Shown: piece after piece, positions 20,944 to 33,214 of the stretch
Layout: each line of letters begins with the position of its first letter
Position numbering within the stretch: position 1 is the first letter of the stretch
Assembly: GCA_036245525.1 (NCBI GenBank)
Contig: BTPG01000005.1
Span: forward strand, 127,698,620-127,762,619
Source: Semisulcospira habei
Lineage: Eukaryota > Mollusca > Gastropoda > Semisulcospiridae
Direction: 5' to 3'
DNA: 64,000 nt
Translations under genes and position numbers: made by a program
The notes under the pieces: model-generated
What the model saw: the letters and a program-made list of their open reading frames with translations, nothing else
Database searches by the model: none
Told to the model about the DNA's origin: nothing

Positions 20944-21370
20944 GATTAGAGTATAAAACTAGCCGGGCCTTTTCAGGTGCAAAAGCATGGAATAATTTAA
21001 ACCAGCATCTTATGTCTATTTTTAAGTTTAGTATATTTAGGATTGCCTTTATCGCTTTTTACTTCTAAACTAATACCACGATTTAATTTTTCTCTATTAA
21101 TGTTATACTCTCATAGACATGTTTTAATTATAAGATGACCTTTAGCTTATGTCGATGTTATTATGTTGTTTGTATTTTTTTTATTCGTCTTTTATGCTTT
21201 TTGTTTATTTAAATGTTGTTGATATTATGTTTTTTTTCTTTATTATTTTATTGTGTTGCTCGATGTATATTTATGTGTGTAGTGTAGCAGGACAGTTTGT
21301 AAGAGAAGCATTCGCATGCCTAAAACGTTATCCTGAATAAAAACGTTTCATCATCTTCATCATCATCATC

Positions 21371-21375
<5 letters not shown>
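20944..21375 (+). pseudogene. 3' end of a non-LTR retrotransposon
   Basis: The frame starting CGATTAGAGTATAAAACT translates to RLEYKTSRAFSGAKAWNNLN and continues QHLMSIFKFSIFRIAF to a stop near 21067. This resembles the extreme C-terminus of CR1/Jockey-type RTs (a GAKLWNSLP-like motif followed by a short amphipathic tail). An AT-rich 3' UTR follows, then AATAAA and a CATCATC tail running straight into a CT array. Only the last 40 or so codons survive. The upstream side is replaced by another CT array. The clade is uncertain. Confidence 0.55.

Positions 21376-21439
<64 letters not shown>
21376..21439. repeat. (CT)n microsatellite
   Basis: Directly follows the CATCATC tail of the retrotransposon end. 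Confidence 0.95.
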
Positions 21440-21687
<248 letters not shown>

Positions 21688-21789
21688 AGACCCAACATCC
21701 ACAAAAGCTCCTTCTCTGGCAGCGGCTTAAAACCTTCAAAGACTCCATGCGTACGGAAAAGAAGATTACAATTGAGATTACAATTAAAT

Positions 21790-21890
21790 CAGTCCCGTGC
21801 TGAACAAAAGCTCTTGAGCCGCACGTCGACCCGATGACCTTTTGCTCACCGTCGACCGATCGCGAACCTTTTGCTCGCCGTGAGGGACAG
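21790..21890. repeat. Family F element, duplicated right half
   Basis: CTGAACAAAAGCTCTTGAGCC, then GACCTTTTGCTCACCG and GAACCTTTTGCTCGCCG, two successive copies of the right arm. Confidence 0.55.
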
Positions 21891-22027
21891 ACACTGACCA
21901 TGCAAGAAGGACCATCTGAAACTCTAGTTCACAAAAGGTTTTATTTTTTTATTATTTTTTTTACATAGCGACCGGGCGCATGACAATACAGGCCGCCTGC
22001 GTACAGAAGAAGCCACAGATACAGCTT

Positions 22028-22055
22028 GGCTGTATCACACGTGTGTGATACAGCC
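22028..22055. repeat. Perfect 28-bp palindrome
   Basis: GGCTGTATCACA, CGTG, TGTGATACAGCC. Function unknown. Confidence 0.8.
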
Positions 22056-22280
22056 GTGTTGCGTGAACGGCCAAGTGTGCACAACATCGTCCTGTAGAAA
22101 TCTGGTAAACAAAAAGGTATGAGCACACGCAATATTGAAACTTGACCTACTTTTAGCTCACGGGCAGTAACATAATTTCAGTGATGACTGGCGCTATGGC
22201 GTCATGTACTGCATTATTAGGAACATTTGTCTGGCATCCAAAATATTGACGTCACATTACAAAAAGAAAATTACGCTCAG

Positions 22281-22382
22281 ACCATCGGTGTTTATGTGAT
22301 ACTGAGAATCTCACTCTCGTGGTCTAAAAACCTTATCTAAAACCACTCGAGTGAGATTCTCAGTATCACCTAAACACCGATG
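22281..22382. repeat. Palindrome H, about 102 bp
   Basis: ATCGGTGTTTATGTGATACTG pairs with CAGTATCACCTAAACACCGAT; inner AGAATCTCACTC/GAGTGAGATTCT; 30-base loop. Confidence 0.8.
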
Positions 22383-22397
22383 TAAGATTACATATTA

Positions 22398-22566
22398 TAA
22401 GTTATTGGTCGGAGGGGTTCCGGCGCTACACGGACCTTTGTAGGCCTGAGGGAGGTCAAAGGAATCATTGTACCCCGAAGGCCTAAGGCCTGAGGGGTAC
22501 AATGGTTCCTTTGACCTCCCTCAGGCCTACAGGGGTCCGTGCAGCGAAACCCTCCGACCAATAACG
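22398..22566. repeat. Palindrome G, copy 1
   Basis: TTATTGGTCGGAGGGGTTCC pairs with AAACCCTCCGACCAATAA. The inner arms GGAGGTCAAAGGAATCATTG/CAATGGTTCCTTTGACCTCC centre on GAAGGCCTAAGGCC. A second copy lies at 30742-30891. Flanking GAATGAAAAG and CTTATAAT are shared too, so the repeat is larger than the palindrome. Confidence 0.85.
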
Positions 22567-22599
22567 TATTTCTTTTCATTCCTCATTGTATTCTTTAGA

Positions 22600-23654
22600 A
22601 AAAATCCAGTTGACGAAGCCGGCTTCTCTTGCGGATAGGTGACACCATTGAATATACAGGTTCTGCGGGGGATTCCCATTCCCTTACGAGCCAGAGTGTG
22701 ACGTAGCATGATTCCGCGTGAAGCGCAAACTTCGAGAGTAAAATATTTATTTTGGCTTGTGTAGAGAATGCTTCAAGCTGCAATGTCTACAAAAGGTCTT
22801 CAAAGTATGACGGTGACACAGAAGAGTGCTTCTTGACTGCTGTGTGATTCAGAAAAATTAAGAACTTTTACATGAAGCCTGTGATCGGCATTTGACCATG
22901 TGACAGCATGTGCACGTTAGCATGGCGCCTTGTGCTTTTCAAGATTTAAGATGACTTTGAAGAGGATGCTTCGAGTGTGCAGCAGATTGTCATTGTTTTA
23001 TTCTATAATCTCATGTGCGTTTGGATATCTGGAAAAAGGAATACCAAACAACGCTCGTTGTTGACAGCAGGACTAGTGCTGAGAAGGATTTTAAAGTAAG
23101 ATTTTATTTTACAGCGTTGACTGACATGATGTCAGATAGTCTTCAAAAATTCGTGTGATGTTTAGTTTTTTGTTTTAAAAAACCATTCGAAATTTAGATC
23201 CTGGTTCGTTTCTTTGAGGTACTCACGAAAAGTGTTCACCGCTGTGTTGTTAGATTTTATAGTGTTTTTTGGGTGTGTATTTTTGTTTTAGTTCTTGAAT
23301 TTGCTCGGTGCTATGGTGGAATCGTGGCATGTTGGTAATATTGAAATCTGCCGGCTGAGCAGACGACAGTGTGTTGTTTACAACGAATGCTGTCTCTGAT
23401 TGGTTAAAAATAACTCGGAAGTTATTTTTGTTTCGTGGTTTCCCGAACTTTGAAAATGCTCGTGCATGGCGATGCGATGGATTTGGCTGTGTAATTAGTG
23501 GTGAAATATTGTTTAAGTTGGCTCCTCACGTCGTAAAAAAATGAGGCAAACGATGTGTATTATGTCACATAGCACTACTTTCGTGCGTTTCTTCTGTTAT
23601 TTTGTCGAACCGAGTTGTTATCAAGACTCGAAAATGTGGTCATAACGCGTCATA
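22600..23654. other. No gene recognised
   Basis: About 1 kb without a coding frame that I can assign and without a clear repeat. Confidence 0.4.
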
Positions 23655-23760
23655 CAGAGGGCTACAAAAAGTCAGCCATTTGTCGCTGCAAGGGTTTTTA
23701 TATCACGACCACAAGATACAGTTTGTGCTAAAGTGACTGGTCGTGTGACGTAGGGAGGAA
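23655..23760 (-). promoter_or_regulatory. Shared block with TATA-like motif, copy 1
   Basis: On the minus strand: CACACGACCAGTCACTTTAG, then GATATAAAAACCCTTGCAGCG, then ACAAATGGCTGAC and TGTAGCCCTCTG. The same order recurs on the plus strand at 30378-30480. TATAAAA followed about 20 bases later by an ATG suggests an element promoter; this is inference. Confidence 0.4.
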
Positions 23761-23761
23761 A

Positions 23762-23763
<2 letters not shown>

Positions 23764-23837
<74 letters not shown>
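23764..23837. repeat. (CA)n microsatellite
   Basis: Pure CA repeat abutting the shared block. Confidence 0.96.
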
Positions 23838-23838
<1 letters not shown>

Positions 23839-24557
23839 ACACACCACTGTTCGAGTGTCCAAAATATTCCCCTTTACGTAAAAAGTACATTCCACTGTTT
23901 TACTACAGATTCCCATCCGATCTTAAAGTTCAGCTGCTGTGTGGAAACCTACATGATAAACTGGTTTTTAAAGTTGCTATGTATATTTCAGGTTGCCTTA
24001 AATTAAGGAATTAGAGGGATTTGCTTTGAACTTTTCTTGTTTTTTTTTGTTTATTTATGTGCGCTGATGTAATGCTATATGAGTGTGTTTTACAACCACC
24101 TTCCTGTATTTTCTGGTTGTAAAGTGTATTTTGTGTTCATATGGGCCAGATGGCCTGCAAAAACTGAAATAATGATTGTACATTGTTTAACGTCCCGGCA
24201 GCAACAAGGCTTTCTCAGGACGTGCCCGCACCGCTTGTGAAAAAAACAGAATATTGAATGCATGTCGCCAGCCGGTCCAATACGTTAAATAAACCTACGA
24301 CACGGGGCCTAAATAAAGCTAAGACCATTTAGCAACATAATCCATTATCAAGAGCTACAGGCAGCGCAGACAGTAGGGAGAGTTTAAAAAAGGAAAATAC
24401 AGGTGAATGGACCAAGGGTAGACAGAAACACATGCCCCAGAATAGAAGGGAAAACCCCACCCTGTGGGGTTGACCAGGGTGACCCTGGGAACTGAAGAGT
24501 AGTCAACCCCACCCAAGTCCCCCAGGGCAGACCCGGGTGGGGTAAAAACTGAAATAA

Positions 24558-24558
<1 letters not shown>
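23838..24558. other. No gene; possible retrotransposon 3' UTR
   Basis: ATGGGCCAGATGGCCTGCAA followed by AAAACTGAAATAAT near 24141-24172 resembles a non-LTR 3' end. GTGGGGTTGACC and its complement GGTCAACCCCAC pair at 24463-24505. Nothing else is supported. Confidence 0.35.
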
Positions 24559-24632
<74 letters not shown>

Positions 24633-24693
24633 ACCACACACCACACACCACACACCACACACCACACCCACCCACCCACACACACACACACAC
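24559..24693. repeat. (ATT)n then (CACACAC)n microsatellites
   Basis: ATT triplets to about 24630, then ACCACACACC units and CCCACC/CA repeats. Confidence 0.95.
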
Positions 24694-24928
24694 TATATTA
24701 TATTAGTATATATATATACTAATAGTCAAAACTTAAGGGCCACTTTTTATCGCAGACGCACTGACAACACCACACAAATAATGTAACAATACTTGGAGTC
24801 AGTACTTTGCTAATTTATTCAGTAACAAATTCATTTACGTTTTGAGTAAATCAAGCAATTGTAACAACAGCAGTACGTTAGAATGTTCACCCACCCCTCA
24901 TTTGAAAAGTCACACAAGTCTGGTCCAG

Positions 24929-25968
24929 TCAGTAGCGAGTGTACACAATGTTTGCAGCCAAGCATTCAATGCAGCGTTGGCGCATGGAGTTCACCTGGGT
25001 TAGGAGAACAAGTTGTGGGATCGCTTCCCACTCTTGATACAGAATCTGAGTCAGCTGGGGGGCGCCTTGAGGTGGGGAGATGGGGAGGGGGGGTGGGGTT
25101 GCTGACTACACGTTGCCCCAGCACGTCCCAGAGGTGCTCGATGGGAGCCAGATCAGGTGAACGAGCTGGCCACTCCATCCTCATGATGCCCCGTTGCTCA
25201 AGGTACTCATCCACCACACGGGCGCGATGAGGTCGAACGTTGTCGTCATGCAGAACAGCATTGTCGCCTATGGCTTGGACAGCTGGCTGGATGAGGGGCT
25301 GCACAATCTCGTCCCGATAGCGCATTCCAGTCAGGGTGCCTCGGATGATGTGGAGGGGGGTCCTGCCTTCCCTGCTGAAGCCTGCCCAGACCATGACTGG
25401 GCCCCCTTCGTAGCGATCCACCTCTTGGACGCATCCATCCGTGAATCGCTCGCCCTAGCGTCTCCAGACCTTCCCTCTCTCGTCGTTGAAGGACACAGTG
25501 AACCGTGACTGATCAGTAAACAGAACCTGAGTCCACTGGAGTCTGTTTCACCTCACATGTTGACGACACCAGGCAACCAGGGCTCTGCGATGAGCTGGAG
25601 TGAGGGGTATTCTCACTACTGCTCTGCATGAAGCCAGGCCAATTTCGCGCAGACGTCGGCAGACTGTGCTTCTGCTGAAGTTAACGTTTGCAGATTGCAT
25701 CAGTTGACGTCGCAGAGTGGTTGATGTGACAGTTCGGTCGCGCAGAGCCGCCACACAGAGGTATCCTCCCTTCTGCTGGTGCAGCGCGGGCGTCCTGAGC
25801 AGGGTCATCGTTCTGCCCTTCCAGTTTCTTGGAATTGTGCCAGAGCCTCTGGATCACTGAATGGGACACCCCAAGACGTCACCCAACTTCTCGTCTGGAA
25901 ATTCCATCCTGCAGCCATGCTAGCGCCCGGCCTTGATCTACTGGCGTTAGGCTTCGTCGTAGTGGCAT
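24929..25968 (-). pseudogene. Tc1-like transposase pseudogene
   Basis: A cut-and-paste transposase of the Tc1/mariner superfamily, 1040 bp, close to the usual 340 or so codons. The N-terminus (MPLRRSLTPVDQGRALAWLQ) and helix-turn-helix region (SRSTVCRRLREIGL) are followed by the catalytic core. The first Asp is in FTDQSRF, the second in LHDDNVRPH, and the Glu in SPDLAPIEHLWD lies 34 residues after the second Asp (DD34E, counted from the translation). The C-terminus reads NSMRQRCIECLAANIVHTRY in a shifted frame. Damage: a frameshift near 25790, in-frame TGA near 25547, TAG near 25453 and a frameshift near 25085. A candidate left end (TACTAATAGTCAAAACTTAA at 24715) has no visible partner on the right, so that end is lost. 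Confidence 0.88.
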
Positions 25969-26296
25969 GGTTAGGAAAGTGACAAATATGCCCCTACTGT
26001 ACCGGTATTTGCAGCGAAACAGACGCGCTCAGTGTTCACGACTGATCCCCTTTAGCACGTGCATCACGACTTTACCGAGTTTTTCCACCTGCCTGCCTTT
26101 GGTACGCTTGTCAATATCGCACAGCTTTTCACAAAAACTGACGATGTTTCACGTGCATTTGACACGTTCGTGGAAATTGATGAATTGTTGTCATTGTACC
26201 CTGTACAGTAGACTGTCTAAGATCAACTTTTAGCCCATTTGGTTTGAAAGAACATTGAATTTTATTAGCGTACTTGCGACGATAAACAATGACACA
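25969..26296. other. No gene recognised
   Basis: Probably the 5' flank of the Tc1 element, but no inverted repeat matching 24715-24745 is visible. Confidence 0.4.
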
Positions 26297-27562
<1,266 letters not shown>

Positions 27563-27604
27563 CATACTGATAAAACTGCATTTAAAAAAATTTAAAAACT
27601 GGTT

Positions 27605-27705
27605 TTAGTCCCACGCAAAAACTGACCTCGTTGCAATGCAGAGAGACAAGTTGGTTGGCAGTTACTGGTTTGGAAAAGTTTCCTGCAACTGGTGGCAGGT
27701 GAGCA
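27605..27705. repeat. Dispersed repeat R1, copy 3
   Basis: CCCACGCAAAAACTGACC, TTGCAATGCAG, TTGGTTGGCAGTTACTGG and TTTCCTGCAACTGG match 2168-2285. It is followed at once by a family F palindrome. Confidence 0.6.
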
Positions 27706-27790
27706 AGAAGTCCTCGGGACGACTTCGGCCGTTGTTGGCCCGCGCACGGCCGTGCGCGGGCCTACAACGACCCAAGGACCTTTTGGCTAC
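27706..27790. repeat. Family F palindrome
   Basis: GTCCTCGGGACGACTTCGGCC, centre CCCGCGCACGGCCGTGCGCGGG split across arms, then AAGGACCTTTTGGCTACC. Confidence 0.7.
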
Positions 27791-28117
27791 CAGAAGGAAG
27801 GAACAGACGGTATTTTCTTTGAAAAGGAACAAAATAGGCCTGCAAACAGGATTCCCCGTGACTTCTGTCTGTTGCGGAAATTTCCTTGTGTTTTCTCAAA
27901 ACAGTCTCGGAATCAGTTTCGGTACTCTTTTTTTCCCCTTCTCTCCTCCCAAAGTCAACTGTGGCCAATACATCGACAATGATAGCTCAGAAGGATCGTG
28001 GAGTCAGACTTGTTCTGCATGGTGCCGCCTAGAGAAATGTTAAGCTAACCGACCAGAGACTATTCCTTTACTGTCGTTGTCGGTCCATGTCTTTACACAC
28101 ATACGTTGGTGTTCCGA
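27791..28117. other. No gene recognised
   Basis: A 135-codon frame across 27636-28043 crosses the R1 and F repeats and has no recognisable domain. Confidence 0.4.
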
Positions 28118-28223
28118 TTAACCCTTTGCGTGTCGGTAGCGGTTTTAGTCGCGATGATTCCTACAGAAATCATCCTACATGAATCATCGCGACGAAAACC
28201 GCTACCGACACGCAAAGGTTTAA
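28118..28223. mobile_element. Family A MITE with expanded centre
   Basis: TTAACCCTTTGCGTGTCGG to CCGACACGCAAAGGTTTAA. Arm variant GTAGCGGTTTTAGTCGCG/CGCGACGAAAACCGCTAC. The centre has three ATGATT/AATCAT-type pieces instead of two, a small internal duplication. Confidence 0.88.
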
Positions 28224-28292
28224 TTAGTAAACGATCCCAAAACGTGAGACAATTCGCTTTGAAAACGAAAGGTCGTCGTCAGTTGAGAAATG

Positions 28293-28352
28293 TTTGCCGG
28301 TCTGTAATTTTGGACCATAGGTCGTAAGGTCCAAAATAACAGACCAGCGCAA
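28293..28352. repeat. Family D palindrome
   Basis: CCGGTCTGTAATTTTGGACC pairs with GGTCCAAAATAACAGACCAGC. Confidence 0.8.
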
Positions 28353-28567
28353 AGACGCAGACGCAAGGGGTGTGGTCACATGATCTTGTCAGAAAGAGGC
28401 GTACATGCAGCCGAGAGAGCGCCCGTAATGGGTTTTCGAAGATCGCACTCAAGCGGACGGGAAGATGTTTTTGTTTTATGGAAACAAAATCTGTTTATTA
28501 CGCTGAAAAGTGAGAGATGCTTACAAACACCATAGCCCAATAGTTCGAACTAGCTGGAGTGTACTCC

Positions 28568-28638
28568 CACACTGGTTTTCTCCCTTGATTTGCTACCGAT
28601 GTTATCAGCGGTAGCTAATCGAGGGAGACAACCAGTGT
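28568..28638. repeat. Palindrome M
   Basis: ACACTGGTTTTCTCCCTTGA pairs with TCGAGGGAGACAACCAGTGT; inner TGCTACCGATG/CAGCGGTAGCTA. Seen once. Confidence 0.7.
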
Positions 28639-29185
28639 AGTATTCTCTATGACTTAGGATAACCTAAGGTTAACAGTACCACGAAGACCCTCCTCTGAAT
28701 ACCTGTATTCATTTCTGTTGCTTCGTCTGCTTTGAAAACAGTTTCGTCGTTGATTTTTTATTTTTTTTTTATTAAAAAGTCTCTTTCTGCTGTCGGTTAT
28801 TTAACAGTAGCTACTGGACTATCTAAGAAAATGACAAGCGAATAATAAAAGAAAAAAGTAACCATAAAGTTATCTGCGCTTGTTTCTTGCAAATAACTGT
28901 CAGACAAAAATTCAACAATTTTATCCAGTCCTCACGATAGCACCAGGAAACTGTCCTTCGTCACTTCCTCCCCTGTTTTTGTCCCCCTCTTTCCAATTTC
29001 TCTCCGCCCCCGCCCCCGCCCCCGCCCCCCTCCACCCTCCATTTCACCGCACCCGTCCTCTTAGAGTGAAATTATATGGAAAAGTAATACACTTCTCGGA
29101 TAAATCATGAATTCAATTAAGGCAAGAAATATTCGGCCAGTAGAAGAAGTATCTCATATACGTCTACCGGAAACTGCAGGTTATG
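28639..29185. other. No gene; short CCCGCC repeat
   Basis: CCCGCC units lie at 29007-29028. Otherwise unassigned. Confidence 0.4.
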
Positions 29186-29300
29186 CCAGGATGGAACATA
29201 GCTCAAGGGTTGTACATGATTTTCCTTGGCGCCTACAGGCGCCAAGCTAATCAGGAACTACCCTTCAGCCGTCGTGGTCGACCCAACCTCCGCGACTTGC
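29186..29300. repeat. Family B element, degraded
   Basis: Centre CCTTGGCGCCTACAGGCGCC, right arm GCTAATCAGGAACTACCCTT and GGTCGACCCAACCTCC. Confidence 0.6.
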
Positions 29301-29881
29301 ACTAAGTGCTGTTGATTCGAAAACGTCAACATTTCCTTCGCCAAAGACATGGAAGTCGATGTAGCTAATGCAGGATCAAACGAAGACTGGTCCACTTCTA
29401 ATAATGCATATTCCGGGGGCCCCGAATAGAAGCAATAATTCAAATCTGATATTTTCTGCCGGCTAATCAATGACGAGGGGTTGATGAGGCGCGTGACCGG
29501 GGCAGATCTCTAATAACTCGACGGTCACCCTGCTCATCTTCCCAAATAACCACTAATGGTTATGCTCCTTGATGACTTAAACAGTAGCCTCCCTTCTCTG
29601 GTGGAACAGAGTCTCTAACAGGCATTCGACAACAAATCCGTTAGATAACTTAGATAATCACCCTGGGTAACTTGAGACAATATCAAACCCAGTGCCATTG
29701 CTGTTCTTGGAAAAGAATCAAATGTGCTGTCTCACAGAACAACTCCACGAATAGTTTGACTCGAAAAAATTGTAGTACTTATAGCTCCCTGCCAATGGAC
29801 GCAAAAGTGTCTTTGAAAGCAGGAAAGATTTGACACCGAATAATCCCATCAATCCTAGGAGCAAGGATATGAATAGGGTCA
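29301..29881. other. No gene recognised
   Basis: No coding or repeat support. Confidence 0.4.
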
Positions 29882-29945
29882 GCAAGAAGCAAAGAACCTC
29901 ATGAGCCCCCGCACCTGCGGGGGCTCATGAGGTTCTTTGCCTCTT
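29882..29945. repeat. Family C core, AAAGAACC variant
   Basis: GCAAGAAGCAAAGAACCTCATG pairs with CATGAGGTTCTTTGCCTCTT; inner CCCCCGCACCTGCGGGGG. The ATAGATC to AAAGAAC change is matched by GATCTAT to GTTCTTT. Confidence 0.85.
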
Positions 29946-30064
29946 TCTGTTGAATGGTGTTTCCATTTTCCGGCAGTCAAGGTGTTTATTAACTCGTTTA
30001 CACCAAATGATGACTTTCACATTTGTAGATGCGTGTATAAAGACTGTGATCCAGCTGCTGGACA

Positions 30065-30155
30065 AAGATCATGCAGCCAGTCGTGGTAGTGCTTCCAGGG
30101 CGCCAGGTTAATCTGGCAATATCATTGAACTATCATGGCCGGTCAACCTCCCGTT
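30065..30155. repeat. Family B element, degraded
   Basis: GTAGTGCTTCCAGGGCGCCAG, then ATCTGGCAATATCATTGAAC and TATCATGGCC. Confidence 0.5.
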
Positions 30156-30377
30156 GAAAAAAGACAGGAGTAGCATATCTAGGCCGACGTCAGACTTATC
30201 AAGAACTACAGCTGAACTAGCATGGCTGAACTATCTGTGATAGTCAAAGAGATTACATAACTGACTGGCTGCTGTGTGTGCGTGCGAACAAATGCACGCA
30301 TGCGATACAATGTTACACGTTATTTAATAAACCCATGAGGCCTGATAATGTCACGTCTAGAATATAATTTGTTTTCC

Positions 30378-30480
30378 TCCCTACGTCACACGACCAGTCA
30401 CTTTACCCCAAACCGTACCATCTGACCGTGATATAAAAACCCCTGTAGCGAAAAATGGCGGACGTTTTGTAGCCCTCTCA
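30378..30480 (+). promoter_or_regulatory. Shared block with TATA-like motif, copy 2
   Basis: CCTCCCTACGTCACACGACC, GACCGTGATATAAAAACCCC, TGTAGCGAAAAATGGCGGAC, then TGTAGCCCTCT. Inverted copy of 23655-23760. Both copies neighbour a palindrome G copy, so they may belong to one larger element. Confidence 0.4.
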
Positions 30481-30741
30481 AGGACGCATCTTGGATGCCA
30501 GTTTTGTTCTAAAAAAGATTGCCAAACATTCTAAAGTACAAAGTTACTTAGTGTTGTTCGAAACAACAAGCACACTCAGTACTGGAGACGGCAACGTCAT
30601 GGCATGTTTTAATTACGTTATAAGTCTATTATGTATAAATGTATATTCCTTTGACGTCAGTCATGTCTGGCGTGGTCCAGGTCGCAAGATGTCTTCTTGA
30701 TATCTTTTACGAAAATAGTGGAGGAATGAAAACAGATACGT

Positions 30742-30891
30742 TATTGGTCGGAGGGGTTAGCTGCACGGACCCTTGTAGGCCTTCGGGAGGTCAAAGGAAT
30801 CATTGTACCCCTCAGGCCTTCGGGGGACAATGATTCCTTTGACCTCCATCAGACCTACAGAGGTCCGTGTAGCGAACCCCTCCGACCAATA
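30742..30891. repeat. Palindrome G, copy 2
   Basis: TTATTGGTCGGAGGGGTTAG to CCCCTCCGACCAATAA. Inner arms GGAGGTCAAAGGAATCATTG/CAATGATTCCTTTGACCTCC. The flank ATGAAAACAGATACG matches the reverse complement of the 22567-22580 flank. Confidence 0.85.
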
Positions 30892-31223
30892 ACTTATAAT
30901 GTATTATAATAATAAAGAACATTTAGATCGCATTGAATCCCCAGGAGCCGTGGGCTCTAAGCGCGTAAACTTATAGTGAAGTTTGGCTGGCAGACAGACC
31001 AGTCGCTTTATCAATTGCCTCTAATTGTGCATGGGCAATTTTTGGCCAGACTCCGTGCCAGCAGAGGGCGGGCAAATGACGCGTACGTCACGTCATGGCG
31101 TGATCTTTTCTGCCAGTATAACGTTGCAAGTAAGGTATGTTTAGATTTGCAGTGCTCCTTATGCTTAAAACGAACGAGAATGATAAAGTATGACGAGGTA
31201 TGTTTTAAGCCTATATCTCGATG
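30892..31223. other. No gene recognised
   Basis: Nothing supported. Confidence 0.35.
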
Positions 31224-31293
31224 TATGCTGGTCTGTAATTTTGGACCTTACAGCTTAAGCCGTAAGGTCCAAAATCACAGACCAGCATTGATG
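31224..31293. repeat. Family D palindrome, best copy
   Basis: GCTGGTCTGTAATTTTGGACC pairs with GGTCCAAAATCACAGACCAGC; centre TTACAGCTTAAGCCGTAA. Confidence 0.85.
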
Positions 31294-31399
31294 TGTACAA
31301 AATGTGGTTTTGGGATCTAACAGCCGTTTATTGGTTTCCAAGGTTCGGGTCAGTGCAGAGAACCGTTAATACCTGAGGACTACGAACGTCGACAGCATT

Positions 31400-31501
31400 T
31401 TAACGTCTCGACTGCAGCTACTGACGACACCGCTCGTCCGGGAAAAGACGCGTAACTACTGACACGTTTTTTTCCGCAGAGAGCAGCAGTCAAAGGGTTA
31501 A
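31400..31501. mobile_element. Family P MITE
   Basis: TTAACGTCTCGACTGCAGC, TACTGACGACACC, then CAGCAGTCAAAGGGTTAA. TTAA at both ends; the inner arms are imperfect (AAAAGACGCGTAACTACTGA). Confidence 0.65.
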
Positions 31502-32028
31502 ACAAGTCAACCCTTAACTTTGTAGACGTACAGAGTACGCCAACATGCGCGATAGTGTGGATAAATAAAGAACTTAAGGCAATAAACCGACACTTCGAAT
31601 GGCATGCAAGTTTGTTAGCACACCAGCTGGCCAGGCGATATTGGACGTCCGATTGGCACGTCCAAACAGTGGGACATCGTTCGTTATTTTGTCTCCTCAT
31701 TCGATTTCGAGTGGGTGTAAAGTCGTTTGCTACCTCCGCAGGTGTTTATATAGTTAAATAAAATCGTTCTAATTTTGAAGCTTATTAAAAAATACAAGTA
31801 ACCCCCAGATTAGTTTGAATTTATGGCAAGTAAACATTTAAAGGATCTGAGTAAGGGGCACTTTTTTTTAAAAGATCTTTGAATGACGCAAGATGTTGCG
31901 TTGCCAAATGTTATCGCGATGCTGCAAATAAGAATCGAACTGGCCTTTAAATGACGTAAAGTTAGTGTCGACACCAAACAATTAATGGACTCCTACGTAC
32001 AACCAGCGTCATTCGTCTGCAGAAAAGA
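31502..32028. other. No gene recognised
   Basis: No coding or repeat support. Confidence 0.4.
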
Positions 32029-32128
32029 CACAGGGCCAGGGAGCTTACACGAGTTAAGTCCCCTGACAGCGGCTCTTTCAAGAGCCGCTGTCAGGGGACT
32101 TAACGCCTGTAAGCTCTCTGGTCCTGTG
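32029..32128. repeat. Palindrome I, 100 bp, copy 1
   Basis: CAGGGCCAGGGAGCTTACAC pairs with TGTAAGCTCTCTGGTCCTG. Inner AGTCCCCTGACAGCGGCTCT pairs with its exact complement around TTCA. A degraded relative lies at 34905-35020. Confidence 0.85.
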
Positions 32129-32601
32129 GTGGAAAGGACTGGTGTCAGGGATTTGGTTCGTGTGGGCTACCGGGACCTGTGGCGAGAGAACTTCCAGCAA
32201 GCATCAGAGGTTGGCGTACGTTTCATTACTGTGTACACCTTAGATTTTGTCCTGAGTTTCAGCACGTGCCACACGTTACAAAGCCTGTTTGATTAGAGAC
32301 CCCAGTCACTGAGGAAGCTGCTCGATACTCGTGTATCATAGTTCCCCGACAACAGATCAATTTATCTGCGCAGAACATAGATTCTCTTGAGCCTCTGAGG
32401 CAAGAACAAAGAAACCCCCAACTCCATCTGTGCTTCGTCAAGCGGAGTATGTCACACTGACAACGATCTACTGCAACTTTTCCCTGAACACTAATTCCCT
32501 GCCCCAACACCCATAGGCACGGAACATTTCTCTACGTAGACTGAAGATTCCCTCTATGACTGAAGACCACATAATAATTTTATCTATATGAGGCCATTAC
32601 A
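32129..32601. other. No gene recognised
   Basis: No coding or repeat support. Confidence 0.4.
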
Positions 32602-32664
32602 AGGCGCATATCTTTCATGGGCCCCCACAGAGGGACGGCTCATGAGGATCTATGCCTCTTGCAG
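32602..32664. repeat. Family C core, left half degraded
   Basis: TTTCATGGGCCCCCACAGAGG, then GGCTCATGAGGATCTATGCC and TCTTGCAG. Confidence 0.6.
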
Positions 32665-32740
32665 ATGGGTAGCTGGCCAGTTCGGTGCATAAGACCATCA
32701 TTGGAACATTAACTTGACGCAGACTCGCCCAGGTTCCTCA

Positions 32741-32924
32741 TTAAATCCGTCACTGCCAGCGGTGAAATTTTCGTTAACTCAGCTCCGTCCAAGGAACGTG
32801 GATGCACAATGGTGTCAGCAAGAGGCATAGCTCCTCATGAGCCCCCGCAGTTGCGGGGGCTCATGAGGATCTATGCCTCTTGCAGTTGGGTCGTGTTTAG
32901 TTCTTCTCGACAGTGAAGGGGTCA
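32741..32924. mobile_element. Family C MITE
   Basis: TTAAATCCGTCACTGCCAGC at left, CAGTGAAGGGGTCAT at right. The core at 32818-32884 is perfect apart from one position (CATAGCTCC versus GGATCTATG), inner CCCCCGCAGTTGCGGGGG. Confidence 0.85.
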
Positions 32925-33079
32925 TACATGAGCCGGTTTTTCTCAGCAACCTCACGCATGTTCCATCACCCAGAGATTAATCACGTAACGCGGTCCAGAA
33001 TCACGCCAGATTAGCCAGCATACCTGTGGAAAGTAGTTTGTCTCCACGCAATACAGCAGACAACAATAAGCGGCAACTC

Positions 33080-33135
33080 TTAACTCATTCGAGGCCTTGC
33101 CGCGTATCCGAATGTGGCACACCTCGAATGTAGTA
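33080..33135. mobile_element. Family E element, internally deleted
   Basis: TTAACTCATTCGAGGCCTTG and GTGGCACACCTCGAATGTAG. The inner arms CGGATTCGCGGC are reduced to CGCGTATCCG. Confidence 0.65.
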
Positions 33136-33214
33136 AACTTTTCATATTAAAAAAAAAACCCAAACCATCTACAATATCCATTCGCAAGAATGCCGCTTTA
33201 TCTGAATCGAGACA

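Noticed and set aside
24715..24745. TACTAATAGTCAAAACTTAA as a confirmed Tc1 terminal inverted repeat
   Set aside because: No matching inverted copy is visible beyond 25968, so it stays a candidate only.
27636..28043. 135-codon plus-strand frame as a gene
   Set aside because: It overlaps repeat R1 and a family F palindrome and shows no domain.
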